Both the position numbers and the translations under genes were made by a program. Of a DNA stretch of 64,000 bases, positions 9,948 to 23,338 are shown one piece after another. Location: contig NW_027192217.1 of NCBI RefSeq assembly GCF_041956535.1, forward strand, positions 240,196 through 304,195, given 5' to 3'. Positions within the stretch are counted from its first letter, which is position 1. Every line of letters begins with the position of its first letter. The notes beneath the pieces are model-generated. The model ran no database searches, was not told the DNA's origin, and was given only the letters and a program-made list of their open reading frames with translations. The DNA is from Calcarisporiella thermophila CBS 279.70. Its lineage: Eukaryota; Calcarisporiellomycota.

Positions 9948-12179
9948 ATGTATGTAATACACCATTCTCTTTACTTCCTTTTGGTGGTAACTTGGTTTCT
10001 ACTGAGCGCTATTTGGATCGAGGCTGCTCCTTTTCAATTCGATCTCCCAGCTCGACAAGTGCTTGGCCCTTCTCGCTATAGCTCATTTGACTTCACCAAT
10101 GGCCCTCCAGAGAATAGGCGCCAAATGGGGGGTATAGATAGTAAGAATCAACGAAGCTCGATCCAGCAAGATGAGTCTACTATATCCTCTGGTGAAACAA
10201 ACAATAAGCCTTCTCCCAACAAGAGCTCAAGTGGACGCAATAAGGCATTAAAGGATCAAGATCAGAAAAGTAGGCTAGGAGCAACGAATAAGAGCAATCA
10301 AAATAAGCACGATTTTAGAGCTAGCCCCAAAAATTCCCTACAAAACGGAAGTACGACGCCTGTAAACAGGAACTCGGGAAAGCATGAAGGAATATCTGGG
10401 GGAAATAGTCAAAGAGAGACAAAGCTACCTGAGCAAGTATCACTAGAGAAGTCAGAGAATGCAGCTCCAAGGGGAAAAACTGGTCAAAATAAGTCCCAGA
10501 GAGAATCGATCCAAGGATCCAAGAATACAACAGAACAACAGAAGAAAGGAAAGGCCCAAGAACACAGATCTACAGGCGATTCTAAGAATGCTCAACTTAA
10601 AGACGCGGCGAAAGGAGCAAATAGCTCCACTAAGCAGTCGGAGGGATCAAAAAGTGTTGCAGTAAAAAAGGAAGGCGCCAAAGTATCTGTCAAGAGACCC
10701 GAGAAAGGCACTCAGAACGAAACTTCAGGCAAGCATTCGTCTGAAATATCCAAGCCTAGGGAGTCGTCAAAGAAAGAATCAAAATCTGTGAAGGCAGTTG
10801 GAAATTCCACGGAAAAAAAAGCTGGAAAAGTGGAAATAACCAAGTCGAGGGAACCCAAAGAGATGACCTCAAAGGGATCCGTGTCAAAGGAGTCGAAAAA
10901 GGAGTCAGGAGAAAGTGAAGAGAAAAGTAAGTCTAATAATAAGATGGAAGAGAAGCACTCAAAAGTATCATCGGAGAATGCGGAGTCTCAGTCCAAGAAA
11001 CCTACGGTTGTGTCGACAAAATTACCTGTCAATAAGGGATCAGAGGTGACGAAGGAATCGACTAAAACTAGGCAGCTCCCAGTTTCGACTCCCAAGGAAT
11101 CAAGGGAAGGAACTACGTCTAAAAATTCTCACGAGAAGATGAAGGAATCGTCGCCAGTTAACAAGGAGTCGATCTTGGATTCTATAGTAAACACCAAACA
11201 AGATACAAGGAATTCGCGAGAATCTTCAAAGGGGTCGGAGAAAAACGTAGATATGTCGCCCGAGCCTATAAAGAAAGCTGATGCAAAAGAAATAACTGAT
11301 AAGCAGCACATGGACGAATCCACAAGGTTACCGGAGAAACCGACAGCAATGGAGCATACCAAGAAAAAATCTTCAAAGGAGCCTTCGAAAAAGGATTTAT
11401 TGAAGAGTCCGATGGGTAAAACAGAGGAGATGAAAGATAGTTCCAGCAAAGAAATGTCGACAAAGAGCCATGAGAACGAGGGAGTTGATTCCGTGAATGA
11501 GACATCAAAGAGTCGCCCCAGCGAACCTGTGCGCGAAGATTCTGCTCGAGGCTCTCCAATTAAGAATTCTGAAGCTGAGCCTGTGGATAGAGATACAATG
11601 GGCGCAGGAATGCCGAAAACGTCCAGCCAAATCGATGCCCCCAAACCTTCACCTTCACCTGAGCGGACCCAACAGTCTACCCCTTCTTCTTCGTCTGAAC
11701 AGACTCCACAGATTAAGCCGTCACCGTCACCTAAACAGACCCCACAGGTTAAGCCATCTCAATCAACTGAGCAGACTCAACAAGATAGAACTTCTCCATC
11801 AGCTGCACAGAATCAGCAAAGTAAATCTGAGAATAGCAATACTCGCGTTCAAGATAAGTCCAGCACTTCCTCGCTTGTAAAGGCTGCAGAAATCCAAGAT
11901 CCCGACGCAGAACCGGCCCCGAAGAAACCAGTTGTTGGACCATTCGCTACTTTTCCAATTGGTATGATTATCACTGGCTTTGTGCTATTTGTAGGCACCA
12001 CTATAGTGCTTTTGGCCAGCTATGAGCGCTCCAGGTGCAGAAAAGTGTTCCGACGTCAACGGGATGTACTGCTCGCAGCCTCTAAATATAACGCAAACCC
12101 GTTTGAACAAAACCGGCGCCCAGCACGACAAACTATTATCATGCAGGCTACTCCAACGAAACTAAGAATGACAGAGTGA
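9948..12179 (+). CDS. Ser/Lys/Glu-rich single-pass membrane protein, unknown function
   Basis: An intronless 743-residue protein. The frame is open from GTG at 9933, but the first ATG is at 9948 and directly begins a hydrophobic signal sequence (MYVIHHSLYFLLVVTWFLLS, cleavage likely near EAAP). Residues about 40-650 are low complexity, rich in Ser, Lys, Glu and Asn, with many KES, SKES and KSS units. A Pro/Ser/Gln repeat near residues 565-620 has units such as PSPSPKQTPQVKP. One transmembrane helix follows (FPIGMIITGFVLFVGTTIVL). The tail of about 55 residues is basic (RSRCRKVFRRQRD) and has an NPF tripeptide, a motif that can bind endocytic EH domains. The plan resembles fungal wall sensors (signal, Ser-rich stalk, one helix, short tail), but no WSC or Mid2 domain is visible. 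No family recognised. Confidence 0.8.
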   Translation: MYVIHHSLYFLLVVTWFLLSAIWIEAAPFQFDLPARQVLGPSRYSSFDFTNGPPENRRQMGGIDSKNQRSSIQQDESTISSGETNNKPSPNKSSSGRNKALKDQDQKSRLGATNKSNQNKHDFRASPKNSLQNGSTTPVNRNSGKHEGISGGNSQRETKLPEQVSLEKSENAAPRGKTGQNKSQRESIQGSKNTTEQQKKGKAQEHRSTGDSKNAQLKDAAKGANSSTKQSEGSKSVAVKKEGAKVSVKRPEKGTQNETSGKHSSEISKPRESSKKESKSVKAVGNSTEKKAGKVEITKSREPKEMTSKGSVSKESKKESGESEEKSKSNNKMEEKHSKVSSENAESQSKKPTVVSTKLPVNKGSEVTKESTKTRQLPVSTPKESREGTTSKNSHEKMKESSPVNKESILDSIVNTKQDTRNSRESSKGSEKNVDMSPEPIKKADAKEITDKQHMDESTRLPEKPTAMEHTKKKSSKEPSKKDLLKSPMGKTEEMKDSSSKEMSTKSHENEGVDSVNETSKSRPSEPVREDSARGSPIKNSEAEPVDRDTMGAGMPKTSSQIDAPKPSPSPERTQQSTPSSSSEQTPQIKPSPSPKQTPQVKPSQSTEQTQQDRTSPSAAQNQQSKSENSNTRVQDKSSTSSLVKAAEIQDPDAEPAPKKPVVGPFATFPIGMIITGFVLFVGTTIVLLASYERSRCRKVFRRQRDVLLAASKYNANPFEQNRRPARQTIIMQATPTKLRMTE

Positions 12180-12495
12180 TTAGATCTTGGTTATATGGTG
12201 GATTTGTATGCCGTTTTTTTTTTCAACTGTACAGGAACAATGTTGTGGGCATTATATCGTTTTACGATTCATGCAATCTTCATATTTATATATTTAACTT
12301 CATTCAATTCTTTATTTATTTTACCCTGATATATGTCTATATCTTTTTCTTTTTTTTTCATTCGCATTTTCAGGAATAAATCATGGTGTATTTGGAAAAA
12401 AAGCCCATTCATAAAACAAATATCGCTATAATCGAGTCGATCTAATATTGTTTTAGAAGCAACGCGTTTTCTTTTGCTTTACAGTTTTTAACTCT
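12180..12495. other. Convergent 3' region
   Basis: T-rich 3' flank between two converging genes; no gene seen. It presumably holds both polyadenylation regions. Confidence 0.5.
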
Positions 12496-15081
<2,586 letters not shown>

Positions 15082-15153
15082 TGCGTGGGGAAAGAAATTT
15101 GCTTGAGTAGACAACAGCCGATTCAATTGAAAATACGCAAGTACGAGAAGGCG

Positions 15154-15167
15154 TTCGTAGAAAATTC
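15154..15167. promoter_or_regulatory. Possible heat-shock element near HSP70 start
   Basis: GAAaaTTC (15160-15167) is a perfect inverted pair of HSF half-sites; a further TTC at 15154-15156 is off by one base of spacing. It lies about 75 bp upstream of the HSP70 start. Two half-sites are weak evidence. Confidence 0.35.
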
Positions 15168-15278
15168 TCGTAAGAGGCACAGTAAATGAATTTCTTGATC
15201 ACGAGTGTTCGGAAGATCAAAGTGCCTTATCATTTTCTCCCGTTTACTCCAGTATTCTTCATTTTTCTAATATAACAC

Positions 15279-16862
15279 ATGACTGTGGAAGAAGAACAAT
15301 TTGTCAACCCAGTACCGCGCAAACATCTCCAGCACCTCACTTATCAGCACTGGTACTTCGTTAATTACCTCTTCTCTCGATCAAGATAGGGCTAACTCTT
15401 ATTTTCAAAGGCAATTGCGGGATCTACTTACATGTCCAGAAACTTCGGAGGAGGTTTATTTTGTTCGAACAAATTCAATATTAAAATACAATACTCTTTC
15501 CAAAGAGGCTAGTTGATAGGTTTCTTAATTCTCTTCTAAACTGTTTGATCTGAGCTTTCCACGATTATAGACAATTGAGTTCCAAAAATCTCTCCCTTTT
15601 GAGCCAACTTCTTTGACATCAAGGTATAATGGCATGCATTAATACTTTTCTAATTTTTTTTAAAAAATTGTTACTATCTTAGTCATGGATTTCTCGCCGC
15701 TGGTGGTAACAGAAGCCAGCTGTTAGTCCGCGAACTAAATTCTGGTTGGTAAGCAACGTAATATATATTTGCTTTGACATGATTCTTCAAATAAATATCA
15801 TTCTTTCAGGAAGAAAACAATGAGCGTTGGAGGTTCGATTAACAATGCGCTTTGCATATCACAACATAGTGAAGGGCCGTGTTTATTAGTATGCAATAAT
15901 GATGAAACTATCAAAGTTTATTCTCTTCCAGAACTCCATCACCTTTTCAGCATACCACTTCCAACTGCTGTGAATTATGGTACTTTTTACTCATATACAG
16001 TCATTCATTTTGCATCCTTATCAAACCATTTACAAATCAATATATTGATTTTAGCCTCTGTAAGCCCTGATGGGACTAAGTTGGTGGCCGTTGGCGATAG
16101 TACAGACGCCTATCTATTTGCATTTTCTCGGAACGGATATGTTCGAAGTTCAACTTTCAAGGGTTATTATCTAAGCGTACATCTATTTGTTAATACTACT
16201 TGCTCAATCGTTTATCCAATGTTAGTCGCTGATGATGGGAGTTTTTCCTGTGCTTGGAATCAATCGGGAAATAAATTTGCTGTAGCTAGCCAGGATGGAT
16301 CAGTTAGTGTATGGGATATTAGGAGTAATCGTCAGTTATGTAGACTTGGAAGTCGGCAGGTATGTGCTCCATTGTCTATGTGATCATAAAATTTCTTTAA
16401 TAAGTTTATTCGTCCATATTATAATTATTTCTCTAAGGCATCTTCGCGATCGCAGAGACCTTCAAGTGGAAGGGCAACACGCTGCGTTAAATTCTCTCCA
16501 TCTGGTTCAGATTTACTTATGTATACTGAGGTATATACGAATGAGGTTTTATTTTATTTTACACTTCCTTACTCTTTTGTTTTAGCATACAAGTAATTTT
16601 CATGTTGTGGACGCACGTCATTTTGACACAGTTCAATCCATACGCATCGGACCGCCTGGTGCAGATTGCGATATTGTGGGCGCAACCTTTAGCCCAGATA
16701 GCCAAGTACTCTTCGTTGGTAAGTTTACCTCTTCTCTAATATATTTTGATTTGGAATTTTACCGCATTTGCCTCTTGTAATATAGGTATTCAAAATGCTA
16801 TACTTGAATATGAAGTGGACACTGTAGGTCGTAGGTGTTTTCCTGCAGGAACTATTGTATAA
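15279..16862 (+). CDS. WD40-repeat protein with DUF2415 region
   Basis: A fungal beta-propeller protein of unknown role, recognised by the DUF2415-type block RCVKFSPSGSDLLMYTEHTS followed by FHVVDARHFDTVQSI. The start at 15279 gives MTVEEEQFVNPVPRKHLQHL. An intron (15353-15410) joins QHW to QLRDLLTCPETSEEVYF; without it the frame hits a stop. The next intron (15508-15570) appears to use a GC donor. Later exons give SHGFLAAGGNRSQLLVREL, LLVCNNDETIKVYSLPEL, ASVSPDGTKLVAVGDS, FSCAWNQSGNKFAVASQDG with SVSVWDIRSNRQLC, and GATFSPDSQVLFVGIQNAI. It ends FPAGTIV. About 400 residues. Head-to-head with HSP70; convergent with the oxygenase gene. Confidence 0.82.
15508..15570 (+). other. GC-AG intron in the WD40 gene
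   Basis: The exon ends AAAGAG and the intron starts GCTAGT; no GT donor in the needed phase exists before an in-frame TGA. The acceptor TATAG leads to TIEFQKSLPFEPTSL in frame. Inferred from reading-frame logic. Confidence 0.55.
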
Positions 16863-17337
16863 GGCCTTATTACCTTGAATAACAATTAAGAACATCGCCA
16901 TATCCTATTACAGATTAATGGATGAATTTTATCCATATTTCTATTTTCAACCTACTCCTCTATCCTTCCATCTCATAAGATTAAACGCCATCGATATTTT
17001 TTACTCTTTACTTCTATTTCTTGTATATTTGGAGCTGCGAAGTCTCCATTGTTTTATTGGTCGTTCTGCTATCGTTTATTTTCATTCCTTCTTATAATAT
17101 ATGTTATTCATATAATGCTATAAAGCAAGCATACAAATTGAGTGCTCAAAAAATGATGGTTTGATTCAAACTTCATAATATTCCATTTAATTTTTATAGT
17201 CAAAGTACTAAATTCATTCTGGTCGGCTGCCAGGTTATCACTGATGTTAAATAATTCATATATACCTATCAAACCATAATCATCAACCACAAATAATGGT
17301 GCGGAGGTAAATTTGTGCACTAGATACAATTAGTTCA
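16863..17337. other. Convergent 3' region
   Basis: AT-rich flank between converging genes. An open frame on the minus strand (17108-17329) has no coding character. Nothing else seen. Confidence 0.5.
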
Positions 17338-18658
17338 TCAGTTATAAGTGTACGTGGCATCCAGCCGTTGACGTAAGTGCTGTCCGGCGGTCAAGATGTC
17401 CTCAGAGCTGTGTTTTGTGAGCTTGCTCTGGAGCTCAGGTAATTGACTGGGCACAGGAAGAAGCTTTGCATCATCATTTGCGTGACAAAAATACGCTATG
17501 GAATAACGATCATTATGTCGCATTGTCTCTGGATCGAATACAACCCGATGTTTAGTTGATTGAAAGAAGGAGTTTGTCCAGAATTCCATTAGATCTCCCA
17601 CGTTGACTAGGATACTCTCCGAGATTACTGGGGCTTTAATCCATTCTCCTGTCTTGTTAAGTACCTCAAGTCCCCCAATATCCTTTTGAAAAAGTAAAGT
17701 AATAGAGCCGTAATCAGTATGACTACAATCAAAAAAAAATTCTATTATTATATTATTATATAGTAAATGTTTCAATTATGGACCTTCCCGCTCGAACTTC
17801 TTCTCCATCATAGTTCTCGGATTTTGGATATTTCAAGAACCGTAATATATCTCCAGAAGGTTGCTCGTAGTCATGTCTTGTTTCAAACCAGTGCGATCCT
17901 CCAGCAGTCTCTGGAATCTTTCAAGTAGAATGAAAATAAATGGAAATCATTAATTCAAGCAACATAATATAAAGTTACCTCTAAGCATTGTCCGAAAGCT
18001 TTCAAGACCCTCATGCACGTGTTATGACAGTACTGGGGATAATAAAGGAAATAAATAAAAGAGAAAATATAAAACTTAAAGCTGGTATTTTCTCAACTAC
18101 TTTAGAAAATTGTTCTAAATTTTGTCTTTCTATTTCAAAGACAGGTGGAAGACGTTGGAGAGTACCAGAGCGCATGAACTTCCCAAAGTTGAAGGCTCTG
18201 TAATTAACAAAAATAAAGTGTAGAAATTGAGTATTTTTTTTTTTCTAAAAAAGAATAAGAATTTTTACTCTTTATGATCTCCTAATTTTTGAGTAGAAGG
18301 ATCAAGCCTGTAAGGAGAATAAGACCTCTTTTAATCGCATTGTGATTAATTAATGTAAAAGGGCACAACGCACTTCTCTTGGAACATAGCTGAATACCCA
18401 ACATTATCTTTTTGGATCAAGTATTGTTTTTTGAAATCGTCTTTGAGATCAAAGAATTGTTTCGACTAATTAAAAAGCGCTAAGAGACGGAGTGAATGGA
18501 GTGTGAAAAGCTAAATTACAAACCAGCGCAAATGCATTATCGATCATTTGCTGAGGGATTCCATGATTCACTAGATAAAAAAACCCCACGTTTACGCATG
18601 CATCTTTAATTTGATTAGAACTTTCAGGATCAAGTAGATTTATAATGGGAATCGACAT
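17338..18658 (-). CDS. 2-oxoglutarate/Fe(II)-dependent oxygenase (isopenicillin N synthase-like)
   Basis: A soluble non-haem iron oxygenase. Six or seven exons. The N-terminal DIOX domain starts MSIPIINLLDPE and ACVNVGFFYLVNHGIPQQMI (18658 preferred; an upstream ATG at 18682 is also in frame). It continues SKQFFDLKDDFKKQYLIQ, NVGYSAMFQEK and FNFGKFM. The catalytic 2OG-Fe(II) domain has HTDYGSITLLFQKDIGGLEV (iron-binding HxD; an intron ends just before the His) and STKHRVVFDPE (the second iron His). DRYSIAYFCHAND supplies the 2-oxoglutarate-binding Arg, followed by Tyr and Ser. The C-terminus has the usual TAGQHLRQRLDATY. The substrate cannot be told; fungal relatives include Isp7-like proteins linked to amino-acid and TOR signalling. 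Divergent from the CCCH gene, 126 bp apart. Confidence 0.87.
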
Positions 18659-18784
18659 TATATTATGAGAATAAATCATCAAACGAGTACCTGGATATAG
18701 TCAAAATTTCCCCACATAATACTTGTAAACTAAATAATCAGAATATCTTAAATTCAATTTAATACAAAAACTTTTGCTATTTTC

Positions 18785-19675
18785 ATGACAGAACCAAGTA
18801 ATTCAAGAGGGAAAACTCGTAAAAAATTTACTCGCGTTCGGCCGCATCCTCATTTCATCGCATCGGATACCCAAGATAATGTAAGAACTGCTGGATCACT
18901 GGGGTCTCTCCAGCAAAAATCGCCTTCAGCAATTAATCAACTAGGCACAGAAGATTGGCCTACTGATAAGCAACAAATCCAACCTTCCTCTCCACTAAGT
19001 GGCGTGCAAAAAGTAAGTTACTAAAAAATGTACCTATTTTTATTAATAATTAGTAATTGTTGAAATTGCCCGTTGTGGTAAAGCCAGAGGATAAATCTAC
19101 ACTCAATAATCCTAATACTAAGCGTAAAAAAACCACCATAAATCAACAGTCATTGAAGAAACGAAAATCGTCATCACAGAGTGAAAGACAGGTATGTTAT
19201 TTAGCTTGAAGTAAAAAATTTATGACTTGACAAATTCATTTGTTGTCTTCAAAATAGCTTGGAGTTGAGGAACCTTCAATTAAAAGGAATCCACAAAATC
19301 ATACAGAGATATGCAAATTTTTTAGATCATATAGTTGTGTGAAAGGCGAAAGCTGTCCGTACTCCCACGACTTGAAGCAAGAACCGTGCCGATTTTTTCA
19401 TTTGAAGAAGTATTGTGAAAAGGGAAGCTCTTGTCGATTCAGTCATGACTTGCTTTCAGACGAAGAAAGACAAAAATTTATTATGGTATAGTAGAAGTCC
19501 TGTACTAAGTTGCCCTAGCCTCTTCTTTTAACTCAAAAGAATTTAATGGATATAGGATCTCTCCAAACGAACCACTGACAATGAAAACCTAAAAGAGACA
19601 CCCACCCTAGATAAGCCAGAACTAACGAACTTCGCCCCATTTGGAGTGTCTATTCTTTCTAACGCCAACCCTTGA
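18785..19675 (+). CDS. Tandem CCCH zinc-finger protein
   Basis: A likely RNA-binding protein of about 215 residues in four exons. The N-terminal half is basic and disordered (GKTRKKFTRVRPHPHF; a nuclear-type KRKKTT and KKRKSSS). Two CCCH fingers follow: CKFFRSYSCVKGESCPYSH (C-x7-C-x5-C-x3-H) and CRFFHLKKYCEKGSSCRFSH (C-x8-C-x5-C-x3-H). After the last short intron the C-terminus reads TNFAPFGVSILSNANP. The finger spacing and the trailing FSHDLLSDEE resemble the ZC3H4/6/8 group, which act in nuclear RNA turnover; the exact orthologue is uncertain. It shares a compact divergent promoter with the 2OG oxygenase. Confidence 0.75.
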
Positions 19676-21190
19676 TGCAGCCGCATCAATAATGATTTGT
19701 AAATTCCTATTCTTGCGCAAATTCTTATATCAAACAAAATAACTTAGAATATCAGCCAATGATTTGTAAATAAATTGGCAAAATAAAAAAATTAAAAAAA
19801 TTGGAAATTCTTAAAAATTATACGAAATTTTTTAAATTTCATAAAATTAAGTGGTCATTTTTCTAAATTTTCTTGAAAATTTCGATTTTATTAATATTCA
19901 ACAAACCAATCTTCATTGTAGATTAGATAGTGTTAGAATTTTAATTCAATCAAATATTTTCAATTAACAAGTTTGACACGACTTACTTATATTGCAACGA
20001 CACTTTATATATATTGTTAGTTTATCAGCTTATTCATTCTATAGATTAAGTACGGAATAATAGCTCATTATTCGTAGTTAAAAACAACTACCCGTTTTCT
20101 TAATTTTAAGACTCATATATTTATCAGTATATATTTATCTGCGTAAAAAGCTGTATTCCAAATATTCGATAGATGCTATTTACAATATATTTTCAAGGGT
20201 AGCTCTGAGGATTGAATTTTATTTGTTTTTCATACAAATTTTACTCTAAGAATAGAATTATTGAATCGATGTCATCATCATAATTGTACAGTAGTAATAA
20301 AATTTCTATAGTTTCAATAATATGTCACTGTTTCAGATTAACATAAGCTGGATATAATGTATATAACATGTAATAGTGGATTATACATTGACTTTATGAG
20401 AGGAGTGCCAATATATCTCTTTTAGCATTATGAGGGATAGAGGCTTTTTGGAATAGCCAAATACTGCCTTCAGCATCAGAAAACTATTACGTCTATCTTT
20501 TCTAAAATCTAATGAAATAATAGTATTACATATATTAGATATGCAATATTGGATTAGCCGAATGCGCTAGAAGGGAGAATTATATACATTATGCAAATTA
20601 TATGTGGTTGAATAATAAAGATTATTATAATAAGAGCATCAGAGGGTTTCTAACGGCAAACTGTATGCCAGAGAGAAGCACGGACACGGGCCCTTGGACG
20701 ATTTGAAGATACGACTGCCATTTCTTAGAGTACATTTATGGCAAGTGCATGGGCAATCCATTGATGACGAATATGGTGATCGTATGGAATGTAGTCTTTT
20801 GGCAAGGAACTATGTATAGAGGATGGTATAAAAAATTGGATCTGTGCGTACATAGAAATGGCACAGACCACTTATGTTGATCTTTATCATTTCGTTCGCT
20901 TCGATGCATTTTTGAAATTTTTCCACATATCTTTTTAAAAGCCGCGCATTCCCCCCATTTCAACTTTCATTCTTCCATCCTTGCGACACTTTTAATAAAC
21001 ATTCTTTTATTTTGGCCTGCTTTCTATACCTTTTCACATATCCCATTCTTTAATCCCGTAGCAAGCAGGCCGCTATTGCTATCTCTTTCTCTCATCACGC
21101 TAACTTAACCCAACTTCCTCCATAATTACGGCACCCCTTCCCTCTTGTTCCCTGTTGTCATTTAATAATAAAGAGGATTCGGCTTTTGCT
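19676..21190. other. Gene-free AT-rich stretch upstream of the TEA gene
   Basis: 1.5 kb of strongly AT-rich sequence to about 20600, then more balanced sequence to the TEA gene start. No long coding frame, tRNA fold or repeat was recognised. The last 200 bp are pyrimidine-rich and look like promoter or 5' leader. Confidence 0.45.
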
Positions 21191-22943
21191 ATGCTCAAGG
21201 TCAGTCAGATCACTCACGATTTTGTTTTTCAAGACGGCATGCCAGTGGAGACACAAGTAGATACCTCTCCCCAGGCACGACCAAAGAAAAGGCCTGCGAA
21301 AAAAGAGAAGGATAGCAAGAATGATAAGGAAGAGGTAAGGCTTTTGCTTTCTCTATTAATCAAATTGACATTTTCTTAGTTTTTCCACATTTTTTTTATT
21401 TTATTCCCTGGTGTAATTATTATTTTTAGGTGTGGCCGCCCGACGTAGAAAAAGCTTTCTATGAAGGTATATTTCAATAAAGAAATTTATAGATATCATA
21501 TAACATTTTCCGGACGGAATCCATTGTTACTCTTTAGCTCTCCATTGTATCCCCAAGCTAGGTCGACGCAAAGTTACTGTCAATGGCAAACAGTGCGGTT
21601 CGTATCTAGTAAATGCCACTCTTTTTTTTTTACCTACTAAAGCTAAGATTTATAAAACAGGTCGGAATGAGCTCATAGCCGATTACATATTCCAGCGCAC
21701 ACGAAAGATTAGGACACGAAAGCAGGTTTCTTCACATATTCAAGTCCTTAAAAATACAAGGAGGAATGATCCTGAATGTAAAATATTCCATCTTCTCTAT
21801 TCTAAATCCATTGACTTTGACAAACTTATTGACTTGGGGGATTAGTTTTACGATTGTTAACAGATACATTTGAAGGGGAGGGTGAGGGTCAGCTTGATCA
21901 TGGGGGTACTACATCAAGTATTATGGCAGATTGCCAGTTGCCTGGATTACAGCCAACTAGTTACGTATTCGAGATAATGTATGGTAGCAACCAAGCAACA
22001 GAGCTTCACAAAATCTCTGGAGGCAGTGTGACGCTTGGGGATGATGCAATAACTGCTTTGCCGAACACACAGCTTACATCAAGTTTGCCATCAACTCCTT
22101 CGACTGACATGGATATCGCTAGTCTTGGAACTTGCACACCCCTTCTTCCTTCCCATGAAGAACTTTCCTACCCACTCTGGTTTAATTATTTTTGTCTTTA
22201 TCTAGAATCTCCACTCCCCTGTGAAGACCCCACGGTGAAATTCCAAATTTATCACGGGCTAGAGGATGTGGTTATTAATCGTTATTTCTTTTCACATATC
22301 AGATGGCAATTTGTCATACTCTATCGCAAATGCCTGGGTGCTATTCTTCGGGGATGGGAACTATTGAACTATGCTCGCTTTCACCTGATAAGTTTTCATT
22401 CGTAGCAGAAATTTACCGCACTATTCCCTGCACTTTCCTTATAGCTAAAGTAAAGCTGGACTTAAATGTGGCTGCCAGTGACTATATATTCAATAGTACA
22501 GCGTTTTTTGAGTCATCGGAACGCCGCACTATTGAGTGCACGACAAGCATATACTCTTCGAGCAACATGGTTCTCGAGACAAAAGAAATGCAACAAGCCC
22601 TACTAGTTAACGAATGCAAGTACCTTTATAATTTCGAGTTCGTAAATCAGTTTTTCGATGCCTTTGTCAAAGGAATTCAGACACTTCAAACTCCAGAAGA
22701 AGTCGACATTGCTATAAACAACCTTGTTGTTTCTCAAGTTGGTTTACACTCTTTCAATCTCTCATTTTGTAAGTTTACTTAATAGCCTTTTGCATACAGG
22801 TATTTAGAGATGTTGATCCAACCTCAGAGGGACTGCCACTGCTTGCTATACTTTACGAGTTTGAACGTGCCCAAGTAGGTTGTCCGGGCACAGTTGAAAC
22901 GCAGCTACTCTGCGATACCTTTTTAGATAATTTTCTGCAGTAA
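21191..22943 (+). CDS. TEA/ATTS-domain transcription factor (AbaA/Tec1/TEAD family)
   Basis: A DNA-binding regulator; fungal relatives AbaA and Tec1 control sporulation and filamentous growth. The first ATG is at 21191 (MLKVSQITHDFVFQDG). A Lys-rich stretch precedes the TEA domain (residues about 49-120), which is cut by three introns: VWPPDVEKAFYEALHCIPKL, then GRRKVTVNGKQCGRNELIAD, then YIFQRTRKIRTRKQVSSHIQ and VLKNTR. The remainder (about 350 residues) has YVFEIMYGSNQATELHKISG and a region with MPGCYSSGMGTIELCSLSPD, FFESSERRTIECTTSIYSSS and LLAILYEFERAQ that could be a co-activator-binding domain like that of TEAD; this last point is inference. One join near 22270-22304 is ambiguous. The stop is at 22943. 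Confidence 0.86.
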
Positions 22944-23338
22944 TTTTTCTTCCTTTTCCTCTTCATTAATATCGAACATTTTGTATATCTAGCCATTTCT
23001 CTCTTCCTTTTTTTGTTAATATTCTTTTTTTCGATTTCCCAAAAAAATTGTCTAATGATATCTCTCTTTTCTATCGATACCCTCTTCTATTAATCTCTTT
23101 ATATCTAATCTCTACACTAATATTTTATTATTATTATTATTTTGTTTTAATTCTAAATCACAACACCACATCTACTCTACTGTATGCTTTTTCTTATTCT
23201 TTTTTATTTTATGTCTTTTTTATATTCTAAGCAATATGTTATTATAAAAATACACATGAATCAAATATCTGAGGTGACGTCACAAAGCACTCTTATTTTC
23301 TGCTCGCTGTATTAAATAATTCGAAATTCATTTCCAAA
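22944..23338. other. Intergenic region with a CRE-like site
   Basis: T-rich 3' flank of the TEA gene followed by the short promoter of the small prefoldin-like gene. It contains a perfect TGACGTCA (23275-23282). Confidence 0.5.
23275..23282. promoter_or_regulatory. CRE/ATF palindrome
   Basis: Perfect TGACGTCA, the bZIP CREB/ATF consensus, 56 bp upstream of the start codon at 23339. Confidence 0.55.

Noticed and set aside
11129-11644. Minus-strand frame inside the Ser/Lys-rich gene
   Set aside because: Shadow of a low-complexity coding region; no independent signals.
20641-20963. Possible gene or relic in the balanced-GC patch upstream of the TEA gene
   Set aside because: No convincing frame or family; kept as intergenic.
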